From Acidobacteriota bacterium (GTDB taxonomy: Bacteria; Acidobacteriota; Terriglobia; Bryobacterales; Bryobacteraceae), in the NCBI GenBank assembly GCA_016213775.1, contig JACQZR010000283.1:1-64000 (forward strand): DNA of 64,000 bases, in the 5' to 3' direction. The position numbers and the translations under genes were made by a program. The notes below the pieces were generated by a model. It had not been told where the DNA came from. It saw nothing but the letters and a program-made list of their open reading frames with translations, and made no database searches. Shown one piece after another: positions 1-8,020 of this stretch (position 1 is its first letter; every line of letters begins with the position of its first letter).

Positions 1-1779
1 GCTCCGCCGGTGATCGCCAAGGAAATTGTCGAGGGCATCGGCCCGATTGAAGGCGTCGCGGCGCTGGAAGTGGCCGGCGGCTACATTAACGCGCGGCTGG
101 ATCGCGGGTTGTATGGACGCTCGGCTGTGGCTCCGGATTCGTCGGCCGTCGCGGCGCGGCCCGGCAAGATCATCGTCGAGCATACGAACATTAATCCGAA
201 CAAGGCGGCGCACATCGGGCATCTGCGCAACGCGGTTTTGGGCGATACGTTCATCCGCATTCTGCGCGCGTCCGGCCACCAGGTGGAGGCGCAGAATTAC
301 ATCGACAACACGGGCGTGCAGGTTGCCGACGTGGTTGTCGGATTTCATTTTTTGGAGAAGAAGAGTCCGGCGGAAGTGGCGGAACTGGCGCGCACCACGC
401 GTTTTGATTACGTGTGTTGGGATCTCTACGCCCGCGTTGGCACCTACTATGCTGAGCATCCGAATGCCGTGGAATGGCGCAAGGCAACGCTGCACGAAAT
501 TGAGGCCGGTCACGGAGATTTGAACGAAATCGGTCACATCGTCGCCGATGCAATTGTCGAGTGCCACCTGGCCACCATGCGCAGGCTTGGGATCACCTAT
601 GATGTGCTGCCGCGCGAAAGCGAGATCCTGCATTTGGAGTTCTGGGCTGCTGCGTTCGAGTTGTTGAAGGAGCGCGAGGCGATCTACCTGGAGACGGAAG
701 GCAAAAACGCCGGGTGTTGGGTGATGCCGGGGTCGTCGTTCGATGAGAACAAGGAGGAAGAGGACAGCAAGGTGATTGTCCGCTCCAACGGCACGGTGAC
801 GTATGTCGGCAAGGACATCGCGTATCAGATGTGGAAGTTCGGCCTGCTGGGAAAGGATTTTCACTACGCGCTGTTGAAGGAGTACGCCGACGGGCACAAG
901 ATCTACGTGTCCACGACGGAACCTTCCGAACACGAGCCGGCGTTTGGGAAGGGTACGCAGGTCTACAACGTGATCGACTCGCGGCAATCCTATTTGCAGG
1001 ACGTGGTGGTGGCCGGATTGCGGCAGCTTGGGTTCACCGAGCAGGCTGAGAAGTCGGTGCACTTCTCGTACGAGATGGTCGCTCTGACGCCACGCACGTG
1101 CGCCGAGTTGGGGCTTGAGCTCTCTGAAGAGGACAAGCAGCGGTCGTATGTGGAGATGTCCGGACGCAAGGGGCTCGGCGTAAAGGCGGATGACCTGATC
1201 GACAAGCTGATTGAGACGGCGCAGAAGGAAGTGGATCCGCGGCATCCCGAGGCTCCGGCCGAGGAACGGCGCGCGGTGGCCGAGGCGATTGCCACCGGGG
1301 CGCTGCGCTACTTCCTATTGAAGTTCACACGCAATACGGTGATCGCGTTTGATTTTCAGGAGGCGTTGAGCTTTGAAGGCGATACCGGACCGTACGTGCA
1401 ATACGCTGCGGTGCGGGCGCGCAAGATCCTCAGCAAACTGGTGGAGCAGGGTGGCGAGTTGCCGGACTTCTCCGAGGCGCTGCCGGCAGCCGCGTTGTCA
1501 CGACAACTGGCCGATGACGGGTTGTGGCAACTGCTGCTGGCGATTTCCAAGATCGGCAAGGCGATTGACGGCGCGGTGAATTCCGGCGAGCCGGCGCATG
1601 TGGCGCGGTATGCGTTTCAATTGGCGCAGTCGTTCAATAATTTCTACCACGCCTATCCGGTGCTGACTGAGGAGAATGCGGAGAAGCGCGCGCTTCTTCT
1701 GTGGATGACCGGTTACTTCCGCGAGCAGTTGGAGCAGACTCTCACCGTGCTCGGAATTTCGGTGCCCGTGTATATGTAG
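1..1779 (+). CDS. argS: Arginyl-tRNA synthetase, 5'-truncated
   Basis: Class I aminoacyl-tRNA synthetase that charges tRNA-Arg in the cytoplasm. The frame is open from base 1, so the true start lies upstream; an internal GTG at 10 is not the start. An exact HIGH signature lies at 211-222 within NPNKAAHIGHLRN, only about 70 codons from the window edge. In this family roughly 100 residues usually precede HIGH, so part of the N-terminal tRNA-recognition domain is missing. The second catalytic loop is seen as EMSGRKG near 1153-1173, a degenerate KMSKS-type site common in ArgS. A DALR-type helical anticodon-binding domain follows, with YVQYAAVRAR around 1393-1422. The gene ends 3 bp before the next start, so it may be cotranscribed with the two genes downstream. 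Confidence 0.97.
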   Translation, partial: APPVIAKEIVEGIGPIEGVAALEVAGGYINARLDRGLYGRSAVAPDSSAVAARPGKIIVEHTNINPNKAAHIGHLRNAVLGDTFIRILRASGHQVEAQNYIDNTGVQVADVVVGFHFLEKKSPAEVAELARTTRFDYVCWDLYARVGTYYAEHPNAVEWRKATLHEIEAGHGDLNEIGHIVADAIVECHLATMRRLGITYDVLPRESEILHLEFWAAAFELLKEREAIYLETEGKNAGCWVMPGSSFDENKEEEDSKVIVRSNGTVTYVGKDIAYQMWKFGLLGKDFHYALLKEYADGHKIYVSTTEPSEHEPAFGKGTQVYNVIDSRQSYLQDVVVAGLRQLGFTEQAEKSVHFSYEMVALTPRTCAELGLELSEEDKQRSYVEMSGRKGLGVKADDLIDKLIETAQKEVDPRHPEAPAEERRAVAEAIATGALRYFLLKFTRNTVIAFDFQEALSFEGDTGPYVQYAAVRARKILSKLVEQGGELPDFSEALPAAALSRQLADDGLWQLLLAISKIGKAIDGAVNSGEPAHVARYAFQLAQSFNNFYHAYPVLTEENAEKRALLLWMTGYFREQLEQTLTVLGISVPVYM

Positions 1780-1782
1780 GCT

Positions 1783-2043
1783 ATGCCGGAGAAGTGGTTC
1801 GTCGATACCGATCCGAAGGCGCTGGCGGTGTACATCGAACTCCACCGCCGCTTGACTCCGCAGCAGCGCCTGGCGCGCATGTTTGAACTTTGCGACATGC
1901 AGCAGGCGATGCAGGAAGCCAACGTTCGCGCGAACTATCCGGACGCGTCCGATCGCGAGGTTTTTCTGCGCGTGGCTACGCGGCGGCTCGGCCGCGAGTT
2001 GATGATGAAGGTTTACGATTGGGATCCGGATCTGCACCCATGA
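1783..2043 (+). CDS. Small hypothetical protein, partner of nucleotidyltransferase
   Basis: An 86-aa acidic, helical protein with no signal peptide or membrane segment. It begins with ATG 3 bp after the argS stop and ends in an ATGA overlap with the next gene, which encodes a minimal nucleotidyltransferase. I recognise no named family. The small-protein-plus-nucleotidyltransferase arrangement resembles two-gene toxin-antitoxin-like or abortive-infection modules, but nothing in this protein proves that role. The coupled start and stop make it very likely a real gene. Confidence 0.75.
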   Translation: MPEKWFVDTDPKALAVYIELHRRLTPQQRLARMFELCDMQQAMQEANVRANYPDASDREVFLRVATRRLGRELMMKVYDWDPDLHP

Positions 2044-2621
2044 CGACACTGGCACAGGCATTCCGGGAACTGCTGTCGGCATTGGATCGCATGGAGATTC
2101 CGTTTCTCATCGCAGGGTCCGTCGCCAGCAGCAATTTCGGAATGCCTCGACAGACGAATGATATTGACATACTGGCCGACTTCCGGAATGTGGATGCCAC
2201 TACGTTCTGCGACCAGTTATCCACGAGCTTCTATGTCGACTTGGAGACGGTAATCGCGGCAATTCGCGACGGACGCTCCTTCAACGTGATCCACCTGCGG
2301 GCTGCATTCAAGTTCGACTTCTTCCCTGCCGCGCCAGAAGGTTTCGCGCAGTCCGAACTGGGGCGGAAGCAGTACATCGTATCGGCGCTGCCTGGTCTGG
2401 AGAGAATCGAGTTCCCGGTCTCCAGCGTGGAGGACACTGTGCTCTCGAAGCTGGCTTGGTTTCGCAAGGGCGGGGAGATGTCTGACCGTCAATGGCACGA
2501 CATCCTAGGCGTGCTTTCCGTTCAGTCCACGCGGTTGGACTATGAGTACATGCGGCATTGGGCGACGGGTCTCGGCGTTCTTGACCTGCTTGACAGGGCA
2601 CTCGACGCGCTGCCCGGCTAA
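2040..2621 (+). CDS. Minimal nucleotidyltransferase (AbiEii/DUF6036-like)
   Basis: A 193-aa protein of the pol-beta-type nucleotidyltransferase superfamily. The active-site signature is visible: G26-S27 followed by D41-I-D43 in the stretch ending TNDIDIL, the usual G-S...D-x-D arrangement that binds metal and NTP. The open frame extends upstream to 1890, but ATG 2040 is chosen because it overlaps the preceding stop as ATGA and starts the recognisable fold. Substrate is unknown. Related proteins act as AbiEii-like toxins or as antibiotic-nucleotidylating enzymes; the partner gene favours a toxin-antitoxin-like role, which is inference. Confidence 0.75.
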   Translation: MTTLAQAFRELLSALDRMEIPFLIAGSVASSNFGMPRQTNDIDILADFRNVDATTFCDQLSTSFYVDLETVIAAIRDGRSFNVIHLRAAFKFDFFPAAPEGFAQSELGRKQYIVSALPGLERIEFPVSSVEDTVLSKLAWFRKGGEMSDRQWHDILGVLSVQSTRLDYEYMRHWATGLGVLDLLDRALDALPG

Positions 2622-2681
2622 CCGTCGAACTGATGCTCGCGAGACGCGAACGCTGCGCTACACTCATTACGAACGGGGAGC

Positions 2682-2876
2682 ATGAAGGTCCGCGACATCA
2701 TCAGGGTTGTTGAAAACGACGGATGGCGGCATGTGAGGACGAAGGGAAGCCATCGTCAATATAAGCATCCGAGGAAACCAGGCCGAGTGACAATCCCTGG
2801 GCATCCTGGTGACGATCTTCATCCCGATACGCAGAAGAGCATTCTTGGCCAAGCCGGATTGAGAGGCACATTATGA
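2682..2876 (+). CDS. hicA: HicA-type mRNA interferase toxin
   Basis: A 64-aa HicA-family toxin with a dsRBD-like fold that cleaves mRNA. The family's catalytic histidine is seen as H24 in KGSHRQYKHP, and the C-terminal half carries the usual TIPGHPGDDLHP stretch before the final helix. It starts at ATG with GGGGAG just upstream and overlaps hicB by ATGA. Length and order (toxin first) match classical hicAB operons. Regulation is probably by the HicAB complex on its own promoter; a TACACT hexamer about 18 nt upstream of the start could be the -10. Confidence 0.9.
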   Translation: MKVRDIIRVVENDGWRHVRTKGSHRQYKHPRKPGRVTIPGHPGDDLHPDTQKSILGQAGLRGTL

Positions 2877-3091
2877 GGAAATACGCGGTCGTCATCGAAT
2901 ACGGACCTAATAATCTCTCCGCCTATGTTCCGGACCTTCCCGGATGCGTCACGACAGGGAAGACCGTGGAGGAGATCGAACGCAACATGCGCGAGGCGAT
3001 CGAACTTCATCTGGAAGGGATGATAGAGGATGGGGAGCCTATCCCCGAACCTTCCACTCGCGTCTCCTATGTGGAGTTGCAGGTCGCCTGA
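2873..3091 (+). CDS. hicB: HicB-type antitoxin
   Basis: A 72-aa HicB-family antitoxin with the partial RNase H-like fold that neutralises HicA. The sequence YVPDLPGCVTTGKTVEE followed by NMREAIELHLEGM is the typical HicB core. No C-terminal ribbon-helix-helix or HTH DNA-binding extension is present, so this is the short form. The start overlaps the hicA stop as ATGA. Its final codons and stop lie inside the first copy of a direct repeat shared with the sulfatase 3' end. Confidence 0.9.
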   Translation: MRKYAVVIEYGPNNLSAYVPDLPGCVTTGKTVEEIERNMREAIELHLEGMIEDGEPIPEPSTRVSYVELQVA

Positions 3092-3194
3092 CGCGGCACT
3101 GTGAATGGCCTTAGCGTTCGCCTGTGGCAGTGCCTGGTCCGCCGCCGTGCTGATTCCAGTAGAGCGTTTTGTACGGGGCCACACGCGGCGGCGC
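3083..3194. repeat. Decayed copy of the sulfatase 3' end (direct repeat, copy 1)
   Basis: This stretch matches 4096-4194, the 3' end of the sulfatase gene and its flank, in the same orientation. Both copies begin GTCGCCTGACGCGGC. They then align closely from 3131 and 4131 (TGCCTGGTCCGCCGCCGT and following), exactly 1000 bp apart, with a handful of substitutions up to ACACGCGGCG. Copy 1 is not in an open reading frame. The simplest reading is a segmental duplication that now brackets the RelE/antitoxin module. Confidence 0.8.
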
Positions 3195-3482
3195 ATGACG
3201 TGGTCGACCTTGCAGGGAAGGGTGCGTTGCGCGCGTCGCGGCGAGTTGATGGGCAATAGACACAAACAGTCGAGGTTCCGTGCGCTATGTTCCTTCTGCT
3301 GGCGGCGAGCCGTTGTGGGTGGAAAGCCATGTGCCAGAACCCGTGCGCGGGCTTTCGATATTGGTCACAGGTGGAGGCAATTCTTCGCGACCCGGCGGAA
3401 AGTCTCCCAACGCGACGAGGGAGGCTATCAAGGCTGCACTGGTGCGCTATTCAGAACAGCTATTGCCCACCCCACGAGGTCG
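3195..3482. other. Gene-free stretch between two toxin-antitoxin modules
   Basis: Together with the repeat before it this makes about 390 bp without a convincing gene. Short open frames exist (for example 3280-3498 on the plus strand) but they lack a ribosome site, recognisable residues and coupling. I see no tRNA, terminator or transposase remnant here. Confidence 0.5.
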
Positions 3483-3749
3483 TCATAAGTGTTTGTAGAC
3501 CTGACCACGGGTGTCAACGGTGAGAATATGAATCACTTTGGCTTCCCGATCCACAGTGAACAGAATGCGCCAGCCACCAACGCGCGACTTTCGAATTCGG
3601 GGCCTCTCGGTGAGCAGCGAGGACAGGCGCGGATCGAAGGGGTCGACAGCAAGCTGCCCAAACCGAGCGCGAACACGCTGTTCTGTTGGCCGGTCAAGGC
3701 GATCAAGAATCTTCTCGGCTTCGTGAGCGACGCTGACTCGAAAATTCAC
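3483..3749 (-). CDS. RelE/ParE-family toxin
   Basis: An 88-aa RelE/ParE-superfamily protein. The C-terminal half (IRKSRVGGWRILFTVD, then ILTVDTRGQVYKHL) is the usual beta-hairpin core with the terminal R-x-x-V-Y. Family members are ribosome-dependent mRNases or gyrase poisons; the sequence alone does not separate these. The start is GTG, overlapping the antitoxin stop as GTGA, so it is translationally coupled downstream of its antitoxin. The gene faces the opposite way from hicAB. Confidence 0.88.
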   Translation of the reverse strand: MNFRVSVAHEAEKILDRLDRPTEQRVRARFGQLAVDPFDPRLSSLLTERPRIRKSRVGGWRILFTVDREAKVIHILTVDTRGQVYKHL

Positions 3750-3964
3750 ACGAGGCGTTCGCGTTCGTATTCAGCGAGAGGCTTCACACGGCCCGCCGCA
3801 AGATCTGCCAGACCACGATCCAGCGAGGCGAGACCCTCCGCGTCGAGTGGCGGCCCATCGTCATCAGCGGCGTCGCGAAGGTCCTGGAGCCACCCGCGCG
3901 CGAGTTCCGCTTGGTCTTCCGGCAACTCATCCACGAGTTGGTGCAGTTCTTCGCGTGTCGTCAT
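3746..3964 (-). CDS. Antitoxin of the RelE/ParE module
   Basis: A 72-aa acidic protein starting MTTREELHQLVDELPED at the ATG at 3964. The open frame runs upstream to 4240, but that extension crosses the sulfatase tail and reads as non-coding. The N-terminal helix plus basic C-terminus ending in EYERERLV, and the GTGA coupling to the toxin, fit a short antitoxin of the type often paired with RelE in Acidobacteria and cyanobacteria. It likely wraps the toxin and represses its own promoter in the 3965-4110 spacer. The exact antitoxin family is not clear. Confidence 0.8.
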   Translation of the reverse strand: MTTREELHQLVDELPEDQAELARGWLQDLRDAADDDGPPLDAEGLASLDRGLADLAAGRVKPLAEYERERLV

Positions 3965-4073
3965 TCCTGAGCCTTCCTCGTTACCATCATAACTCTGCCA
4001 GCGAAGCGCGTTCTTTATGATGCCTGTCTTGAACCACTGGCACGAGTGGCCTGCTAACCAATGGGTATGCGGC

Positions 4074-4094
4074 GGGTCAGAGCAAATTTGACCC
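4074..4094. repeat. REP-like inverted repeat GGGTCA/TGACCC
   Basis: GGGTCA and TGACCC form a perfect 6-bp inverted repeat around GAGCAAATT, in the spacer between the antitoxin start and the sulfatase stop. From memory, GGGTCAGAGCAAATTT-type palindromes accompany REP/RAYT elements in several phyla. No RAYT transposase is in the window, so this is a small element or a chance palindrome. Confidence 0.35.
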
Positions 4095-4095
4095 T

Positions 4096-4194
4096 GTCGC
4101 CTGACGCGGCTCAGCGTTCCCCCGGCGCGGTGCCTGGTCCGCCGCCGTACTGATTCCAGTACAACGTCTTGTACGGCGCCACACGCGGCGGTTT
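4096..4194. repeat. Sulfatase 3' end (direct repeat, copy 2)
   Basis: This is the in-gene copy of the repeat described at 3083-3194. It contains the sulfatase stop codon (4111-4113) and its last codons, so this copy is the functional parent and the other the relic. Confidence 0.75.
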
Positions 4195-5547
4195 GGCCTG
4201 TTCGTTCTCCAAGGTGAGTGGGAGCACTTCGGCCCACCACTGATCATAGACGGCGTTCATTTTCGCCACCACATCGGGCAGCTTCGCGGCGACGTCTGTC
4301 TTCTCGCCGGGATCGGCGATGACCTCGTACAGTTCCCAGGGCTTGTCCGGGGCGGTGCGGACCATGTTGTAGCGTGTGTTGCGAACGCTGCAATTGCGAT
4401 ACTTCGCCTCCATGCCCTTACCGTTTGCCCAGCGGCCCACGTGCGTGAATAAGTAGCGGTCGGGCCATACGGCATTCGCGTCGCGCAACAGAGGGATGAG
4501 GCTGCGGCCATCGAGCGCGATGCCATCGGGCACCTTTGCACCAGCGAGTTCCGCGAAGGTTGCGAAGTAATCCACGTGCGCAGTGAGCTTGTCGATGTCG
4601 CGCGGCTTTAACGTGCCCTTCCATCGGAAGAACGCCGGCACGCGTGTGCCGCCCATGTAAGGGGTCCCTTTCTGCCCGCGCATTCCTGCATTGAAGACGC
4701 GGACGCCGCCGGTGCCGCCGTTGTCGGTCATGAAAATGAGCAGCGTGTTTTCGTCCAGACCGAACTGGTTCAAACGGCTCATCAGCCGTCCTACATTGTC
4801 GTCCACGTTGGTTACCATGCCGAAGTACTTCTGGGTATTCTCGGGCAGGTTGAGGCCGTCGTACATGCGGCGGTACTCTTCAGGGCAGATGAGCGGGGCA
4901 TGCGGCGAATTCGGCGTGATGTAGGTGAAGAACGGCTTCCCTGCCCCGCGCTTGCTTTCGACCCACTTCATCGCCTGCGTGAAGAACACATCGGTGCAGT
5001 AGCCTTTGGTGCGCTCAAACACGCCGTTGTGCAGGATGGTGGGATCGAAGTAGGTGTTACCGGGTGCGTCGCTGCACGTACCGGGATAATCCTGGCCGAT
5101 GCCGCCGCAGCCATGAATGAATACCTCGTCAAAGCCGCGTTTACCGGGCTGATGCGGCGCGTCGTCACCCAGGTGCCACTTGCCGAAGATGCCGGTGGCG
5201 TAGCCGGCGGACTGCAACACCTGCGCAATGGTGGTGGCCTTGAGACTCATCCGCTCGCGCTCGAGAATGGTGTGCGTGACGCCGGACTTGAACTCATGCC
5301 GCCCGGTCATGATGGAGGTGCGGGTGGGCGCGCAGGTGGGGCTGACGTGGAAGTCAGTGAAGCGAACACTCTCGGCGTGCAGCCAGTTGAGGTTGGGAGT
5401 CTTGACCACCTTGTTGCCGAGGGCGGCGACGTCACCGTAGCCCATATCGTCGACAACGATGAGAATAATATTCGGCCGTGCCGGCAACTGCGCGTTTGAC
5501 TGCATCGCGGCGGCGCCCATCGCGCTGAGAAAGCCTCGTCTGTTCAT
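4111..5547 (-). CDS. Secreted sulfatase (formylglycine-dependent)
   Basis: A 478-aa arylsulfatase-family protein of the alkaline phosphatase superfamily that hydrolyses sulfate esters, probably of a polysaccharide. The N-terminus MNRRGFLSAMGAAA looks like a Tat-type signal. D33-D34 in VVDDMGYGD are metal ligands. C72-A-P-T-R76 is the C-x-P-x-R site whose cysteine becomes formylglycine, and GKWHLG lies downstream. Length is normal. It starts in an ATGA overlap with the LacI regulator, so both are read from the promoter upstream of lacI. The sulfated substrate cannot be told from the sequence, and the maturase is not in the window. Confidence 0.95.
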   Translation of the reverse strand: MNRRGFLSAMGAAAMQSNAQLPARPNIILIVVDDMGYGDVAALGNKVVKTPNLNWLHAESVRFTDFHVSPTCAPTRTSIMTGRHEFKSGVTHTILERERMSLKATTIAQVLQSAGYATGIFGKWHLGDDAPHQPGKRGFDEVFIHGCGGIGQDYPGTCSDAPGNTYFDPTILHNGVFERTKGYCTDVFFTQAMKWVESKRGAGKPFFTYITPNSPHAPLICPEEYRRMYDGLNLPENTQKYFGMVTNVDDNVGRLMSRLNQFGLDENTLLIFMTDNGGTGGVRVFNAGMRGQKGTPYMGGTRVPAFFRWKGTLKPRDIDKLTAHVDYFATFAELAGAKVPDGIALDGRSLIPLLRDANAVWPDRYLFTHVGRWANGKGMEAKYRNCSVRNTRYNMVRTAPDKPWELYEVIADPGEKTDVAAKLPDVVAKMNAVYDQWWAEVLPLTLENEQAKPPRVAPYKTLYWNQYGGGPGTAPGER

Positions 5548-6578
5548 GCTGTCCTCTTCATACTGGATTCTCGTACCACCAATTCAAACGGAACGAACTC
5601 CTGCACGATACGCCTCGGCAATCGCTCCTCCACTAACCCAACCAGAAACTCCGCCGCGCGTTCTCCCATCGCCACGGGATGCTGCTCAATGGTGGTCAAC
5701 GGCACACGGAGCAGGTCGGAGAAAATCAGGTTGCCGACGCCGACGAGCGCGATCTCATCCGGCACGCGCAACCCCGCTTCGAGGATGGCTTTCAAAGCGC
5801 CCGCCGCGGCGAGGTCGTTATGACAGAATACTCCGTCCGGCGCCACGTGCGCCGAAAGCAAGGTGCGCATGGACAGGTAGCCCGCCTCGATGCTCCCCGC
5901 TGGCCCGGCGATGTAGCCGTGAGGAGTCTTTCGCTTGCTCGCGGCCATCGCCTGTTCGAAACCGGCACGCCGCTGCATGCTGCCCGCCTGCGGAGGCCCC
6001 TGGATGTGCGCCACACGGCGACAACCCTGCTGGATGAGATGCTCAGTTGCCGCGCGGCCGATGGCGATGCCGTCGCTGCCGAAGAAGTTGGCGGCAAAGG
6101 CTGGCTTCCCGCGGCCCACCATGACGCTCGGCACGGTGGATTCGAGCAGGTACGCGTATTCCTGCTGCGCTTCCATCGCGCCCACCGGCGAGATGACGAT
6201 CCCCTCCACCTGATGCCCTAACAGGGCCGCGACATGTTCGCGCTCGTGATCGAGTTCGCCGTCGGAGTTGCACAGCAGAAGTTGATAGCCGTAAGCGCGC
6301 AGCCGCGATGTGACTCCCTGGACGAGCTCGGCGAAGTAGGAGGTTTCAATCGTGGGGAGCACCATGCCGATGGTACGTGTGCGGCCGGAGATCATCTGCC
6401 CCGGCAGCAAATTGGGGCGGTAGTTGAGCTCGCGCGCCCGCTCCAACACTTTGCGCCGCGTCTCCTCGCCGATGTCCTTATGGCCGCGCAGCGCTTTCGA
6501 CACGGCCATGATGCTCAATCCGAGGTCGGCGGCGATGTGTTTCAGGCGTGTGGGCTGGCTCTTCAAATGGCTACTCAT
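5544..6578 (-). CDS. LacI-family transcriptional regulator
   Basis: A 344-aa regulator with an N-terminal LacI HTH (RLKHIAADLGLSIMAVSKAL), a hinge near NYRPN and a periplasmic-binding-protein-like ligand domain beginning TIGMVLPTIET. Typical family length is 330-345. The open frame runs much further upstream, but ATG 6576-6578 is chosen because the HTH begins right after it and the upstream region is coding on the other strand. It overlaps the sulfatase start by ATGA, so it likely senses a sugar released from the sulfatase substrate. Only 16 bp separate it from the divergent gene at 6595, so one operator could control both. Confidence 0.9.
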   Translation of the reverse strand: MSSHLKSQPTRLKHIAADLGLSIMAVSKALRGHKDIGEETRRKVLERARELNYRPNLLPGQMISGRTRTIGMVLPTIETSYFAELVQGVTSRLRAYGYQLLLCNSDGELDHEREHVAALLGHQVEGIVISPVGAMEAQQEYAYLLESTVPSVMVGRGKPAFAANFFGSDGIAIGRAATEHLIQQGCRRVAHIQGPPQAGSMQRRAGFEQAMAASKRKTPHGYIAGPAGSIEAGYLSMRTLLSAHVAPDGVFCHNDLAAAGALKAILEAGLRVPDEIALVGVGNLIFSDLLRVPLTTIEQHPVAMGERAAEFLVGLVEERLPRRIVQEFVPFELVVRESSMKRTA

Positions 6579-6586
6579 ATAGAGTG

Positions 6587-6592
6587 TACAAT
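6587..6592 (+). promoter_or_regulatory. Putative -10 hexamer TACAAT for a leaderless transcript
   Basis: TACAAT sits 8 nt before the second in-frame ATG (6601) of the following gene, with no room for a ribosome-binding site. It also lies in the 16-bp gap facing the lacI start, so it would be under the same operator. No good -35 was found. Confidence 0.35.
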
Positions 6593-6594
6593 CC

Positions 6595-6897
6595 ATGGAT
6601 ATGCTGCTTACCGGCGAACAACCCATGTGGAACTTTGAGCAGGAGCCGTATCCGGATGGCGCCGACGAAACCGATGTCAACCTGCGAGCGTATTTCGATC
6701 GCATGGCGGACGAGAAGATGCTCGGATACCATCCCGATATGTCCGATGACGAGGTGGTGGAGTGGGACGGCAACTTCAAGGATGACGGATCGCTGATGCT
6801 GATTTGTTCGGAGCGTGAGGTGGAAGTCGACGAATACCGGCGCGTGCTGGAGCTGTGCCTGGCATATCGTTCACGCGTGCGAGCGCCGCGCGCGTGA
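6595..6897 (+). CDS. Small acidic hypothetical protein
   Basis: A 100-aa very acidic protein ([20 protein letters not shown]) without a signal peptide or membrane segment. ATG 6595 and ATG 6601 are both possible; a -10-like TACAAT ends at 6592, which favours 6601 if the transcript is leaderless. It overlaps the following gene by GTGA, so the two are coupled. I recognise no family. Divergent arrangement with the lacI-sulfatase operon is suggestive but not evidence of function. Confidence 0.7.
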   Translation: MDMLLTGEQPMWNFEQEPYPDGADETDVNLRAYFDRMADEKMLGYHPDMSDDEVVEWDGNFKDDGSLMLICSEREVEVDEYRRVLELCLAYRSRVRAPRA

Positions 6898-7949
6898 ACG
6901 CTCTCTACGACTACTACCCGGAAGCTTCGATTTCGGCGGCCGGCTACCGGCTGGTACAGTTCGAATACGCGGGCAGGCTGGTGCGGAAACCCGCCATTAC
7001 TCCGGTGACCGGGCGTCGTTTGCGTATCCCGCTTCTGGACGGGCGCGAGGACATCACGGACACCGCGGCTCCTGCCGCGCCGGTGTTTGATCCGGAGCTG
7101 CAGGCCATCTACACAGCGCGTCTGCGCGCCACCGGCGCAAGGTTGTGGGACGCGGATCTCTATTGCGTGACGAGTTTCTCGGCGGCTGACGGCCGGCTTC
7201 ATGCAGGGATCGCCAGTGGGCGGTTTCTCAGTTACCGGCTTTCGGTGGGTTTGCTGCGCGAGGAGTTGGCGCATGCAAGGGAGACAGGCGACTGGTCGCT
7301 GCCGTTGCGGCGGCAGATTGCGCCGGATGTGGCGGCGTTCACTGATTTCACGAGGCGTCTCACCGGAGGCGGGGTACACACATTCTGTGCGTTTCGCCGG
7401 CCCGCTCCGGACGACGATTACGTGATTCTGTTGCAGCGGCGGTCAGGCAGCGTATCGGAAGCGCGTGGCACCTATGGGGTTGTGCCGATGGCGTTTCATC
7501 AGCCGCCGCGTTATGCGTGCCCGCCTCTCGATCCACGGTCGCCGGCCGCGACATCGCTTCGCGAAGTTTACGAGGAGATCTTCGGTGGGGATGAGGACTC
7601 GGATTTCCTCGCACATCCCGCGATTCAATGGCTGCTCCACAACCGCGTGAGTATTCACTTTGAGCTGACCTCGTTCTATGTGAGTCTGATCGGGGGCAAC
7701 TACGAATTCGGCGTGGCGATGATTGTGCCCGATCCGGATTACTGGCGGCGCTTTGGCAGTCTGTTGCAACACGGATGGGAATCGGAGCAACATCTGCTGG
7801 TAAGCTCGCTCGACGAACCGCTAATCCGCGAACTGCTGTGTTCGGACAATTGGGAGGGACAGGCGCTAGGGACTTGCGTTGAGGGTTTGATGCGATTGGG
7901 AGAGATTGATCCACCGCGGGCAGGGCATCCATTGATGCTTTTGGCCTGA
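6894..7949 (+). CDS. Hypothetical protein, possibly remotely Nudix-like
   Basis: A 351-aa soluble protein. GTG 6894 is chosen for its GTGA overlap with the preceding gene; an in-frame GTG at 6855 is the alternative. REVYEEIFG near residue 223 resembles the core of a Nudix box (REUxEExGU), but the spacing is off by one and the upstream glycine/glutamate are not clear, so I do not call it a Nudix hydrolase. I recognise no other motif. The coding pattern is uniform and the gene looks intact. Confidence 0.75.
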   Translation: MNALYDYYPEASISAAGYRLVQFEYAGRLVRKPAITPVTGRRLRIPLLDGREDITDTAAPAAPVFDPELQAIYTARLRATGARLWDADLYCVTSFSAADGRLHAGIASGRFLSYRLSVGLLREELAHARETGDWSLPLRRQIAPDVAAFTDFTRRLTGGGVHTFCAFRRPAPDDDYVILLQRRSGSVSEARGTYGVVPMAFHQPPRYACPPLDPRSPAATSLREVYEEIFGGDEDSDFLAHPAIQWLLHNRVSIHFELTSFYVSLIGGNYEFGVAMIVPDPDYWRRFGSLLQHGWESEQHLLVSSLDEPLIRELLCSDNWEGQALGTCVEGLMRLGEIDPPRAGHPLMLLA

Positions 7950-8020
7950 ATTTTCCGCGTTCCCCTACGTTGGGGTCTCTGTGGCCCCATCGTGTATCAT
8001 CGTTCATGCTGAGGAGGCAA

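Noticed and set aside
3280-3498. Short open frame between the two toxin-antitoxin modules
   Set aside because: No ribosome site, no coupling and no recognisable residues; overlaps the end of the RelE gene on the other strand.
6894-7949. Nudix hydrolase call for the 351-aa protein
   Set aside because: REVYEEIFG is off by one residue from the Nudix box and the preceding glycine and glutamate could not be placed.
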